From the NCBI RefSeq assembly GCF_003012775.1, contig NZ_PXYG01000001.1, forward strand, positions 124,001 through 188,000: a stretch of DNA of 64,000 nucleotides. The letters are read 5' to 3'. The notes below the pieces were generated by a model. The model was not told the DNA's origin. It did no database searches and worked only from the letters and a program-made list of their open reading frames with translations. This document shows positions 63,805 through 64,000 of the stretch, piece after piece. Every line of letters begins with the position of its first letter. Within the stretch, counting starts at the first letter, position 1. The stretch is from Zobellella endophytica. GTDB taxonomy: Bacteria > Pseudomonadota > Gammaproteobacteria > Enterobacterales > Aeromonadaceae. The translations under genes were made by a program, and so were the position numbers.

Positions 63805-64000
63805 CGTTGTTACTCCGCATGGGCGATACAGGGAACAAAGAAGTGGCTCTTTGGGAACCATCCTTGAGTATGCCTCATATGAAACCACAAGTGCGGCGAG
63901 CCGGGAAGTGACTCACCGCCGGGCCCGCAGCCGATGAAGCCGCAGGCCACGGCGGTTATTAACCTGGCCTACAAATAGATAAAGTGTTACCTTTGTCATC

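Overview
The window is high-GC gammaproteobacterial chromosome from a metabolically versatile, probably aquatic or marine organism. Its AsnS follows the E. coli protein closely. The rest is amine, betaine and creatine catabolism, two TRAP transporters, a Fur-type iron ABC system and many LysR regulators. The content would suit Oceanimonas, Zobellella or Pseudomonas-like relatives, but the species cannot be fixed from the sequence alone.

Layout. 1-6.67 kb: the dimethylglycine demethylase operon (end of a DUF5943-type gene, dgcA, dgcB, ETF alpha, ETF beta) closed by a strong terminator. 6.7-13.5 kb: a sharply AT-richer block of six minus-strand genes separated by integron attC sites, with no integrase in the window. 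Its cargo includes a TIR protein, an OLD-like ATPase/TOPRIM protein, a TIR-like (deoxyribosyltransferase-fold) protein, a two-TM protein and two unknown proteins. It looks like an integrase-less cassette cluster carrying anti-phage-type genes and is the most unusual part of the window. 13.5-14.2 kb: repeats, REP palindromes and a possible 49-aa ORF. 14.2-21.7 kb: creatine/creatinine use (creatinase, BCCT carrier, creatininase, an embedded asnS, a 39-aa membrane protein and a sodium:solute symporter). Two nearly identical 87-bp promoter modules precede the first gene and the symporter unit. Creatinase makes sarcosine, which is also the product of DgcAB, so these two regions converge metabolically.

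21.7-31.1 kb: a tandem 86-bp palindrome array, two NhaC-family carriers around a PuuB-like FAD oxidoreductase and an IclR regulator, an amino-acid binding protein, a LysR gene divergent from an MBL-fold/DsbA-family pair. 31.2-32.6 kb: a DEAD-box helicase. 33-40.6 kb: a ketone-body operon (sigma-54 activator resembling HbcR, two palindromic upstream sites, a -24/-12 type promoter, TRAP DctPQM, 3-hydroxybutyrate dehydrogenase, acetoacetyl-CoA synthetase). 40.7-46.1 kb: LysR, MFS and a Fur-box-controlled iron ABC transporter. 46.2-46.8 kb: YqaE/Pmp3 and DUF4112 small membrane proteins.

46.9-52.2 kb: an operon with MHS transporter, C45 Ntn acyltransferase and exported amidohydrolase, plus a divergent LysR. 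52.3-54.2 kb: MarR and MATE efflux. 54.2-54.9 kb: a deletion scar joining the 3' halves of a GST gene and a LysR gene. 55.2-56.1 kb: an AT-richer secreted e(P4)-type acid phosphatase. 56.2-58.4 kb: a frameshifted LysR gene divergent from a CynX-like carrier. 58.5-63.8 kb: a lipoprotein gamma-glutamyltranspeptidase, a second TRAP system and a GFA-family protein.
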